From an uncultured Bacteroidia bacterium (GTDB taxonomy: Bacteria; Bacteroidota; Bacteroidia; Bacteroidales; UBA932): a stretch of 8,834 bases of DNA. Under the pieces are notes generated by a model. It was not told where the DNA came from and searched no databases. It saw nothing but the letters and a program-made list of their open reading frames with translations. This document shows positions 1 through 6,083 of the stretch, one piece after another. Location: positions 1 to 8,834 of the forward strand of contig CADBUS010000063.1 of assembly GCA_902797895.1 (NCBI GenBank). Reading direction: 5' to 3'. Within the stretch, counting starts at the first letter, position 1, and each line of letters opens with the position of its first letter. A program made the translations under genes and the position numbers.

Positions 1-405
1 AGTATAGAGATAGATTACTCTCAGGCGTGGTTGCAGATGCATACCAGGGCCATTGATGCAGCCTATATGAACTCTCCTTTTTATGAATATTATCGCTCGG
101 AGTTTTTGACTCTGCTTTGCTCAAAGGAGAAAAATCTGCTAAAGTATAATACCGCTCTAACGGAATTACTGCTAAGGCTTTGCGGCATTAGGGCAGAACT
201 TGTTCCAACTACAGATTACTATCCTGCAAGCTACTATGCCCAAATGGGGGTGGAGGATTTAAGAGAGGTGATACACCCAAAAAGGCCATCCCTTAAAAGG
301 GGAAAACCCTACTGGCAAGCATTTGCCAAGCAGGGTTTTACTCCAAATTTATCTGTGATTGATCTGCTCTTTAACGAAGGGCCGGATGCAATCTCTTATC
401 TCTAA
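1..405 (+). CDS. WbqC-like family protein, 3' part only
   Basis: The reading frame is open from the first base of the window to TAA at 403-405, so this is the C-terminal part of a longer gene whose start lies upstream. The first in-frame ATG, at base 31, is internal: the 10 codons before it (SIEIDYSQAW then LQ) read as normal family sequence. Recognisable features of the Bacteroidota WbqC-like family are the IDYSQ-W segment, the AIDAAYMNSPFYEYY block and the C-terminal run HPK, YWQAF, then LSVIDLLFNEGPDA with a final YL. WbqC-type proteins have been linked to O-antigen or glycan loci, but the biochemical activity of the Bacteroidota branch is not established, so I assign no reaction. The gene converges on the FadL-like gene and the two stop codons overlap. 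Family assignment comes from recalled motifs, not a search. Confidence 0.85.
   Translation, partial: SIEIDYSQAWLQMHTRAIDAAYMNSPFYEYYRSEFLTLLCSKEKNLLKYNTALTELLLRLCGIRAELVPTTDYYPASYYAQMGVEDLREVIHPKRPSLKRGKPYWQAFAKQGFTPNLSVIDLLFNEGPDAISYL
303..339. terminator. Symmetric hairpin inside the wbqC-like 3' end, possible terminator for the convergent gene
   Basis: AAAACCCT (303-310) pairs perfectly with AGGGTTTT (332-339). Inside this, TGGCAA (313-318) pairs with TTGCCA (323-328) around a GCAT loop, with a small internal loop between the two stems. Read on the minus strand, the hairpin lies about 63 nt past the stop of the FadL-like gene and ends in four U. There is no intergenic space between the convergent genes, so this is the nearest place a terminator for that gene could sit. 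The U tract is short and partly in the stem, and the DNA also encodes a conserved WbqC segment, so the role is inferred. Confidence 0.35.
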
Positions 406-1991
406 AATCTCCAACCGAGAGTAACAAGCACCTTCCAGTTGCTACGCTCAATTGTGGTGAATTTAGGGTTTGAGAGCACATACTCGGCAGCATAATCTGA
501 AAAATCAAAGAAAGGTACTTTGCTCTTTTTGACATTCATAGCACAAGCCAAGTCTGCAAAGAAAGTTCCTGAGTTATAGCCCAATCCAACAGATGCAACA
601 TAGTTCTCCAAAGCATTGCCTACAACTGCCTTTGTAATAGATGTAGATCTGCTCTTATCTATACCGCTCTTCTTATATTGGAAACCGCCTCTTATTGAGA
701 ACTCTCTTATAGGGTTAATCTCTGCGCCAACTCTAATCTGGTGGCTTGCACCAAAACTATCCTTTATGAGATTGTTATCGTAGCTAAAATCGCCATCTCT
801 GCCAATTTCATTGCCATTGCGGTTGCTTATCTTTGCCTGAGATAGATTACTGCCCTCATAATCAACGCTTATTGTACCCATAGGGAATACGGCAGCAACA
901 CCAACACTGTATTGCATTGGGGTTTTGATCTTGTAGTCAAATGTGCCATCCGGACTATCTACCTTGGCATTGTAACCCTCAAAATTGCTATTCATACTCC
1001 ACCAATATTTGTCTGTGAGGGAATACCAGGTAGGGGTGCTTATAGAGGCTCCTATTCTGATATTCTGAATAGGGGCAAATATGAAACCGAGCTTGAGGTT
1101 GATTCCATTGCCGGCTGTGGTAAGGCTGTAGGTCTGGTCGAGATAATTGAAATCGTGCAAACCAGGGGTTTCGTTATCCTCTGAATAGGTCTCTTTAATT
1201 TTGTTCCACATTGTAAAGAGGCCAAGATTTAAACCTATATAGAAATTATCGTTAAGGTTCATACCAAAGTTCACATCATACTCGCCTATTGAGCCTGCGG
1301 ATGTTCTGGTAAGCTGCTGGAATGAGCGATAAGCAGAGGCATCACAATCTGCAGTAGGGTAGAATGTATAACTGTTGCCAAGTGTATCAAGCAGCGAGGT
1401 ATTCCAAGCCAAGATAGGCACCCACAATGCTCCTCCAAGCCAGAATGGATTTTGGTGAGCATTTTTATCTAAATCGTAACCCTCTATCTCCAAGGCATCT
1501 CCAAGGTCGTTTGTTATGCCTGCAAGGTGGCGCAGATAGCTGTCATCTACACCTGCGGCCTCTGCCTTTATGGAGTGGTTAAAGTTGTTGAACTTGTTGT
1601 AAACAAATGAGAATGAGTAACTCTTTAGAGCTCCTCGGCTGGCGGAAGGAATATTTATAACACCGCCAACATTGGCAAAACCTAAAGAGTTTTGGTTATA
1701 CGGAGTTTTTACTCCCAAGTAATCTGTTTTGGTATTGAAACCATTAAGTGCCGGAGTAAAAGAGAACTCATTGAATTTATAAACGGCAGAAGCGGCAGGA
1801 TTTATAGCAATAGCTCCCATATCTGCACCTAAAGCGGTAAAAGCATTTCCCATAGCCACACTACGGGCGGTACCCTCTCTCTGGTAATCTGCAAGCGAGA
1901 AGGCAGTGTAGGCATTCTGTGCAGAGAGGCGGAGCGGAGCTAAACCTATAAGCAACGCTACTGTTGAAATAATAATAGGTAATCTTTTCAT
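402..1991 (-). CDS. FadL/OMPP1/TodX-type outer-membrane transport protein
   Basis: A 529-residue protein with a clear signal peptide: basic MKR, a hydrophobic core (about residues 4-22) and a likely cleavage after LSAQ, near residue 25. The mature N-terminus carries the pattern typical of Bacteroidota FadL-like proteins, ARSVAMGNAFTALGAD then AIAINPAA (about residues 42-68). The remainder alternates aromatic and polar residues as in a beta-barrel, and the chain ends in WRF with a C-terminal Phe, as is usual for barrels inserted by the BAM complex. FadL-family barrels carry hydrophobic molecules across the outer membrane; the substrate here is unknown. The length is in the family range and no frameshift is visible. 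The ATG at 1989-1991 is chosen because the signal peptide begins there. No Shine-Dalgarno is present; the leader instead contains a duplicated 15-bp sequence. The stop TAG overlaps the stop of the converging WbqC-like gene. Confidence 0.85.
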   Translation of the reverse strand: MKRLPIIISTVALLIGLAPLRLSAQNAYTAFSLADYQREGTARSVAMGNAFTALGADMGAIAINPAASAVYKFNEFSFTPALNGFNTKTDYLGVKTPYNQNSLGFANVGGVINIPSASRGALKSYSFSFVYNKFNNFNHSIKAEAAGVDDSYLRHLAGITNDLGDALEIEGYDLDKNAHQNPFWLGGALWVPILAWNTSLLDTLGNSYTFYPTADCDASAYRSFQQLTRTSAGSIGEYDVNFGMNLNDNFYIGLNLGLFTMWNKIKETYSEDNETPGLHDFNYLDQTYSLTTAGNGINLKLGFIFAPIQNIRIGASISTPTWYSLTDKYWWSMNSNFEGYNAKVDSPDGTFDYKIKTPMQYSVGVAAVFPMGTISVDYEGSNLSQAKISNRNGNEIGRDGDFSYDNNLIKDSFGASHQIRVGAEINPIREFSIRGGFQYKKSGIDKSRSTSITKAVVGNALENYVASVGLGYNSGTFFADLACAMNVKKSKVPFFDFSDYAAEYVLSNPKFTTIERSNWKVLVTLGWRF

Positions 1992-1992
1992 T

Positions 1993-2022
1993 GTCTTATT
2001 GTTTAAGGTCTTATTGTTTAAG
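1993..2022. repeat. Perfect 15-bp tandem duplication in the leader of the FadL-like gene
   Basis: GTCTTATTGTTTAAG occurs at 1993-2007 and again, with no mismatch and no gap, at 2008-2022. On the coding strand of the FadL-like gene the two copies of CTTAAACAATAAGAC end one base before the start codon. They therefore occupy the region the initiating ribosome would cover. Confidence 0.95.
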
Positions 2023-2048
2023 AGTGAACCAAAAAAACATTTTGTATT

Positions 2049-2140
2049 CTGTCATCCTAAGTTTTCTGCATCTGTCATTCAGAGCTTTCTGTATCTGTCA
2101 TTCAGAGCTTTCTGCATCTGTCATTCTGAGCGTAGCGAAG
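2049..2140. repeat. 23-bp tandem array running into the inverted-repeat element
   Basis: Units of exactly 23 bp start at 2049, 2072, 2095 and 2118. Units 2 and 3 differ at one position and unit 1 differs from unit 2 at five. Each begins CTGTCATTC or a close variant (CTGTCATCC in unit 1). Unit 4 shares only about its first 14 bases with the others and is also the left arm of the inverted repeat that follows. The array thus looks like repeated copying of the outer end of that element. Confidence 0.9.
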
Positions 2141-2192
2141 AATCTATTAGGAATTTTATACTTCTCAGACTCTTGGCTACGCTCAGAGTGAC
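2120..2192. repeat. Imperfect 26-bp inverted repeat of the GTCATTCTGAGCG type
   Basis: The left arm at 2120-2145 begins GTCATTCTGAGCGTAGC. The right arm at 2167-2192 ends GCTACGCTCAGAGTGAC. The arms match at 23 of 26 positions around a 21-nt AT-rich spacer (2146-2166). A second, partial copy of the right end, CGCTCAGGGTGA (2199-2210), follows 19 bp after the first (2180). The arm resembles a dispersed intergenic repeat I recall from many Bacteroidota genomes. It could be a non-autonomous mobile element or a transcribed hairpin. No transposase is present. Confidence 0.85.
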
Positions 2193-2210
2193 GATTATCG
2201 CTCAGGGTGA

Positions 2211-2309
2211 TATATCTCACTTATTCCGACAACAAAACTGCTTATTAGTTTGGCTCTATTTGTTTATTTATTAGTTTGTTATATCGTTAGTTTATCCTCT
2301 TTTGGTTAG
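2211..2309. other. AT-rich spacer downstream of the lipoprotein gene
   Basis: This stretch is T-rich on the + strand and carries no supported gene, RNA or strong hairpin. TTATTAGTTTG occurs twice (2242-2252 and 2268-2278), 26 bp apart. Transcription of the lipoprotein gene should end in or near this stretch, but I see no classical intrinsic terminator. Confidence 0.6.
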
Positions 2310-3737
2310 TTAGCGTCTTGATGATGAGCCGCTTCTGCCGCTTGAGCTTGAGCCGCTGCTTGACGAACTGCCGCTTGAATAGCTGCTACCCGACGAGCTC
2401 GAACTGCTGCTTGAGTAGCTTGAGCTACTGCTTGAGTAGCTTGAGCTGCTGCTTGAGTAGCTTCTGCTGTTTGAGCTTCTTGAGAGGCTGCTGCCGCTTC
2501 TTGAAGAGGAGCTTCCTCTCATACTTGAGGCCGCAGGGCGATAGCTGCTGCTTCTTGAGCTTGAGCCGCCGCTTCTTGATACAGAACTTGGTCTGGAGCC
2601 GGAGCCTGATACAGATGCAGGGCGGTTACCCGAATTTGGTCTGGATACTCCTGAACCTGTGCCTCTATCCTGCTGATTGATGCGGTTGCCATCTCTTCCC
2701 TCAACATCTCTTCCTTCGTCTCTGCGATTTACACCATCTCTACCCTGGTAAACAACCCTATCGTTGTTATTATTGTTGTCTCTGCGGCTTACAGAAGCAT
2801 TTCTGTCTGAAGAACTTACAGCTCTATCATCCCTTCTGCTCCTTACGGTAGCCCCTCTGTCTGCACGCTCTGTGCCTCTGCTAACGCTTGCCCTTCTGAC
2901 TACATTCATAGTAGGATCTTTTCTGTATGAGCTGCCCGAACGGCCGCGGTCTGAACTTGCCACAATTCTATCTCTTGATACGCTTGAGCGGTTTACACTG
3001 CCCCTTCTATTTATGATACCATCTCTGCGGCCATAGTGGTAGCTACGACCTCTACCATACCAATCATCTCTCCAGAATCTATGATAATCTCCCCAAGTCG
3101 TCCAATAGTTGTAGCTACCATATCGATAGTAAGGGCCAGGGTAGTAGTAGCGGTAATAATCATAGTAATAGTAGCTTGGATAAACTCCCCGCCAAGCATA
3201 GCGGTAATAGTGACTCCAGAAGAGAGGGTGAAGAGTACCGTATGAGCGGAAGCGTAGTACTTCCCAATGGTAAGCCATAGGGTCCAACCAAGCATATCCG
3301 TATGCGTATGGTGTCCAGAATGGGGAGTACCAGTTAATCTCATACGGATCTACAATTATATTTACGGTATAAGTAGGCGAATCAAACTTGGTGAGGCGTG
3401 CCTCATAGCTCTCTTCGTCATCCATTATAACATAATCCTTATTAGGATTGTAATCTACATTCACAACATCGTTTTCACCAACATATACGGTATCTACGGC
3501 TTTGCTGCCAAAGAGCCCGTTGGACGATGTTATGGCCTGAGCTGTTCTGCCTTTCAGCGAGTTGTAAGATGCTGATGTTGTAGTTGTGGCAGATACTGCA
3601 GGGGCAACTTCTTCTGTGGAGGCGTAGTATATGCTGTTCATATAACCTCCGTTGCTTTTTGCATTGTATGTGCTTGCTCCGCAAGAGGCAAGTAACACAG
3701 TAGATGCAACCAAGAGTGATAAACTAATCTTTTTCAT
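2310..3737 (-). CDS. Putative lipoprotein with Tyr/Trp-rich middle and Ser/Arg-rich tail
   Basis: A 475-residue protein with a lipoprotein signal: basic MKK, a hydrophobic stretch and the lipobox LASC, with Cys19 as the predicted acylated residue. Mature parts in order are: a short Ser/Thr linker; a compact region at about residues 80-134 (VDTVYVGENDVVNVDYN to the PYEINWYSPFW junction); an aromatic block at about 135-227 very rich in Tyr and Trp, including YYYYDYYRYYY; an Arg/Ser/Asp-rich region at about 228-400; and a Ser-dominated tail at about 400-475 with Tyr-Ser heptads, ending SRR. After Cys19 there is no acidic surface-export signal that I can identify. I recall similar proteins in Bacteroides labelled 'vitellogenin II precursor' from low-complexity similarity, a name without functional meaning. 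The function is unknown; envelope location is likely. The start is supported by the signal peptide and a good Shine-Dalgarno. Confidence 0.8.
   Translation of the reverse strand: MKKISLSLLVASTVLLASCGASTYNAKSNGGYMNSIYYASTEEVAPAVSATTTTSASYNSLKGRTAQAITSSNGLFGSKAVDTVYVGENDVVNVDYNPNKDYVIMDDEESYEARLTKFDSPTYTVNIIVDPYEINWYSPFWTPYAYGYAWLDPMAYHWEVLRFRSYGTLHPLFWSHYYRYAWRGVYPSYYYYDYYRYYYPGPYYRYGSYNYWTTWGDYHRFWRDDWYGRGRSYHYGRRDGIINRRGSVNRSSVSRDRIVASSDRGRSGSSYRKDPTMNVVRRASVSRGTERADRGATVRSRRDDRAVSSSDRNASVSRRDNNNNNDRVVYQGRDGVNRRDEGRDVEGRDGNRINQQDRGTGSGVSRPNSGNRPASVSGSGSRPSSVSRSGGSSSRSSSYRPAASSMRGSSSSRSGSSLSRSSNSRSYSSSSSSYSSSSSSYSSSSSSSSGSSYSSGSSSSSGSSSSGRSGSSSRR
2407..2469. repeat. 21-bp tandem repeats encoding Tyr-Ser heptads
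   Basis: Three consecutive 21-bp units start at 2407, 2428 and 2449 within the 3' end of the lipoprotein gene. The first two are nearly identical and the third diverges at its end. Read on the minus strand they encode heptads of one Tyr and six Ser (around residues 427-447), using mixed AGC and TCA serine codons. The period is a multiple of three, so gain or loss of a unit would keep the reading frame. Confidence 0.85.
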
Positions 3738-3766
3738 TGTAAACTCCTCCGTTTTTTATATTTTTG
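3736..3766 (+). promoter_or_regulatory. Bacteroidota-type promoter for proS
   Basis: The -7 element TATTTTTG (3759-3766) is a full match to the Bacteroidota consensus TAnnTTTG. Exactly 19 bp upstream is ATTG (3736-3739), one base off the -33 consensus TTTG. Transcription would start near 3771-3774, giving a leader of about 50 nt to proS. The -33 element overlaps the start codon of the divergent lipoprotein gene. Confidence 0.6.
3744..3750 (-). promoter_or_regulatory. Strong Shine-Dalgarno of the lipoprotein gene
   Basis: On the minus strand GGAGGAG ends 6 nt before the ATG at 3737-3735 (8 nt counted from the GGAGG core). This is a near-ideal anti-16S complement and supports the start. It stands out because no other gene with its start in this window has such a site, as expected for Bacteroidota. 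Confidence 0.75.
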
Positions 3767-3806
3767 TGCTACTATTTTTTACTTTTAGTAATAACAAAAA
3801 CCATTC

Positions 3807-3814
3807 CAAAGATA
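3807..3814 (-). promoter_or_regulatory. -7 element of the lipoprotein gene promoter
   Basis: On the minus strand this reads TATCTTTG, a full match to TAnnTTTG. Transcription would start near 3800-3802 and leave a leader of about 63 nt. No good -33 TTTG is seen at the usual 19-21 bp spacing; the nearest TTG is about 23 bp upstream and lies inside proS codons. It could therefore be a weak or regulated promoter. Confidence 0.45.
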
Positions 3815-3821
3815 GAAAAAG

Positions 3822-5300
3822 ATGGCGAAACAGATAACAAGCAGGGGAGAAAATTACTCCCAGTGGTATAACGATTTGGTTGTAAAGGCCGGTCTTGCAG
3901 AAAATTCGGCCGTAAGAGGTTGTATGGTTATAAAGCCTTACGGCTATGCTATATGGGAGAAGATGCAGCGGCAGTTGGATAAGATGTTCAAGGAGACTGG
4001 CCACGAGAATGCCTACTTCCCTCTCTTTATACCAAAGTCTTTTTTAAGCCGTGAGGCTGAGCACGTTGAGGGCTTTGCAAAAGAGTGTGCGGTGGTTACT
4101 CACCATAGGCTTATGGCCAATCCGGAGGGCTCTGGAGTGGTGGTGGATCCATCGGCAAAGTTGGAGGAGGAACTTGTGGTAAGGCCAACATCTGAGACAA
4201 TTATCTGGAACACATACAAAAATTGGATAAGCTCCTACAGAGATTTGCCAATTTTGGTAAACCAGTGGGCCAATGTAGTGCGTTGGGAGATGCGTACAAG
4301 GCTCTTTTTGCGCACTGCGGAGTTTCTGTGGCAGGAGGGGCATACAGCCCACGCCACCAAGGAAGAGGCTATCGCTGAGGCAGATAAAATGGTTAATGTG
4401 TATGCCGATTTTGCTCGTAACTATATGGCTATTCCGGTTGTGGTGGGAGAGAAGACAGAGAGCGAGCGTTTTGCAGGTGCCCTGAATACTCTCTGCATAG
4501 AGGCTATGATGCAGGATGGCAAGGCTTTACAGGCAGGTACTTCCCACTTTTTGGGGCAAAACTTTGCCAAGGCATTTGATGTTAAATACCAATCCAAGGA
4601 GGGGGCATTGGAGTATGTGTGGGCTACCTCGTGGGGAGTTTCTACAAGGCTTATGGGTGCGCTCATTATGGCTCACGGAGATGATAACGGCCTTGTGTTG
4701 CCTCCTAATCTTGCTCCTATTCAGGTGGTTATGGTGCCTATATTCAATAAGGAGGAGCAGCTTGGTGCCATACTCGAAAAGATGGAGCAGATAAAGGCAG
4801 CTCTCACAAAACTCGGAATTAGCGTTAAGATAGATAGCAGAGAAAATCTAAGAAGCGGATTCAAGTTTGCCGAGTGGGAGTTGAAGGGCGTGCCGGTTAG
4901 ATTGGCTATCGGCCCTAAGGATATGGAAAACAATACGGTAGAGGTGGCAAGGCGAGATACTCTTACAAAGGAGAGCGTTGGAATGGATGGTATTGTTGAG
5001 AGGATTGCTGCTTTGTTGGAGGAGATAGAGCGCAATATATATGAGAAGGCCCTCAACTTTAGAAATGAGAATACTCACAAGGTAGATAGCTGGGAGGAGT
5101 TCAAAGTTCAGATAGAGAAGGGGGGATTTTTGCTCTGCCATTGGGACGGAACAGCCGAGACCGAGGCTAAAATCCAGGAGGAGACAAAGGCCACAATCCG
5201 TTGTATTCCATTGGATTCGTTTGTGTGCGAGGAGGAGGGCAAGTGCATCTACAGCGGCAAGCCATCGCATCGTAGAGTGATTTTTGCAAAGGCTTATTAA
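3822..5300 (+). CDS. proS: Prolyl-tRNA synthetase (archaeal/eukaryotic-like type)
   Basis: This class II aminoacyl-tRNA synthetase attaches proline to tRNA-Pro in the cytosol. At 492 residues it matches the short ProRS type without the editing insertion found in E. coli-type enzymes. Visible features are the RPTSE substrate loop (121-125), motif 2 around 154-177 (RWEMRTR, then FLWQEGHTAH), motif 3 around 274-288 (STRLMGALIMAHGDD), an anticodon-binding domain from about 300 to 405, and a C-terminal domain with four Cys (439, 461, 469, 475) placed as in the zinc-binding domain of this type. The chain ends in the usual Tyr. The start follows from the conserved N-terminal segment ITSRGENYSQWYNDLV. 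There is no Shine-Dalgarno, only an A-rich leader. It is probably the first gene of an operon with the three genes downstream. Confidence 0.97.
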   Translation: MAKQITSRGENYSQWYNDLVVKAGLAENSAVRGCMVIKPYGYAIWEKMQRQLDKMFKETGHENAYFPLFIPKSFLSREAEHVEGFAKECAVVTHHRLMANPEGSGVVVDPSAKLEEELVVRPTSETIIWNTYKNWISSYRDLPILVNQWANVVRWEMRTRLFLRTAEFLWQEGHTAHATKEEAIAEADKMVNVYADFARNYMAIPVVVGEKTESERFAGALNTLCIEAMMQDGKALQAGTSHFLGQNFAKAFDVKYQSKEGALEYVWATSWGVSTRLMGALIMAHGDDNGLVLPPNLAPIQVVMVPIFNKEEQLGAILEKMEQIKAALTKLGISVKIDSRENLRSGFKFAEWELKGVPVRLAIGPKDMENNTVEVARRDTLTKESVGMDGIVERIAALLEEIERNIYEKALNFRNENTHKVDSWEEFKVQIEKGGFLLCHWDGTAETEAKIQEETKATIRCIPLDSFVCEEEGKCIYSGKPSHRRVIFAKAY

Positions 5301-5354
5301 GAGAAGATTACTATTGAATATAGCTATCGCGACAGATAAAAAAAGAGATAAAGA

Positions 5355-6065
5355 ATGGAAAACGATTCTATTACGCCCAACAAAAAGATAGTTGAAGCCC
5401 TGAGCGGCAAGGCTAATATCAAGGCCGGGGTTTATGACAAAACTTTGGATGTTTTTAACGAGCTAAAGGAGTTGCTTGCAGAGATTAGCAACGATTTAGA
5501 TGAGGCTCTGGATGAAGTAAAGGAGAGCGGAGTGGCTTTGAGCAAGCGTATCAAGTTGGAATACAGAGATAGAGGAAAACTTGAGGCGGAGCTGAGGTTT
5601 GCAGACGATGTATTGGTGTTCAGTATGTCTCCGGATATTTACCGCTTTGACAAACAGCATCCTGTTTGGAAAAATCCATACGCTTCTAAAGACATATTCA
5701 ATACCTACTGCGGAGTTATAAATGTGCATAACTTTCTCTATGAGACAGTTAAGCTCGGCAGAGATTGCGATCCCGGCTATCTGATTGCAAGGCTCTTTGT
5801 AAACCGCGATCAAACCTTTTTTGTGGAGGGAAAGGCCCAGCCGCGCAACGATATTTCTTTCTTTGGCAAGGTGCAGCTGGATAAGAAGGAGCTTAGGGAT
5901 TTTGTGGAGAGTGCAATACTCTATGCCATTGAGTTTGACCTGCTTGTGCCTCCGTTTGAAAAGGTTAAGACTATCACTTTAGGCGATAAAGATTCTGAGG
6001 ATTACAGAATAGAGACAGGCAAGCGCAATGGTTTTGACTACAGAACAGACGATGTGCTTAAATAG
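5355..6065 (+). CDS. Uncharacterised acidic cytosolic protein
   Basis: A 236-residue protein that I do not recognise beyond a general resemblance to hypothetical proteins of Bacteroidota. It has no signal peptide, membrane segment or lipobox, so a cytosolic location is likely. Residues about 20-65 form a charged, acidic, probably helical or coiled-coil segment (ELKELLAEISNDLDEALDEV). Residues about 70-205 look like a mixed alpha/beta fold, with the strand-like LVFSMSPDIYRFD and RLFVNRDQTFFVEG. The C-terminus is polar (GKRNGFDYRTDDVLK). No catalytic motif is evident. It lies 54 bp after proS and 18 bp before the DUF3078 gene on the same strand, which suggests co-transcription. The start is the first ATG after the proS stop that leaves an intact frame. 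Being an actual gene is well supported by length, codon use and spacing; the function is unknown. Confidence 0.8.
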   Translation: MENDSITPNKKIVEALSGKANIKAGVYDKTLDVFNELKELLAEISNDLDEALDEVKESGVALSKRIKLEYRDRGKLEAELRFADDVLVFSMSPDIYRFDKQHPVWKNPYASKDIFNTYCGVINVHNFLYETVKLGRDCDPGYLIARLFVNRDQTFFVEGKAQPRNDISFFGKVQLDKKELRDFVESAILYAIEFDLLVPPFEKVKTITLGDKDSEDYRIETGKRNGFDYRTDDVLK

Positions 6066-6083
6066 GTAACACTATATAGGCAG

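Noticed and set aside
912..1184. Open frame opposite the FadL-like gene
   Set aside because: It lies fully within a strong coding gene on the other strand, has no recognisable domain or start signal, and is best read as a shadow.
2049..2140. Possible CRISPR array
   Set aside because: The 23-bp units are directly contiguous, without spacers, and no cas gene is present.
1991..2274. Two small open frames on the + strand across the intergenic repeats
   Set aside because: Their peptides are translations of the tandem and inverted repeat (HSERSEES and VILSVAKNLL), a familiar signature of spurious genes over this repeat type. The 23-bp period is not a multiple of three, so the array cycles through frames.
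2318..3575. Several open frames opposite or in other frames of the lipoprotein gene
   Set aside because: The biased Ser/Arg/Tyr codons leave few stops in other frames. The peptides are Leu- or Thr-rich low-complexity sequence with no signal peptide or domain.
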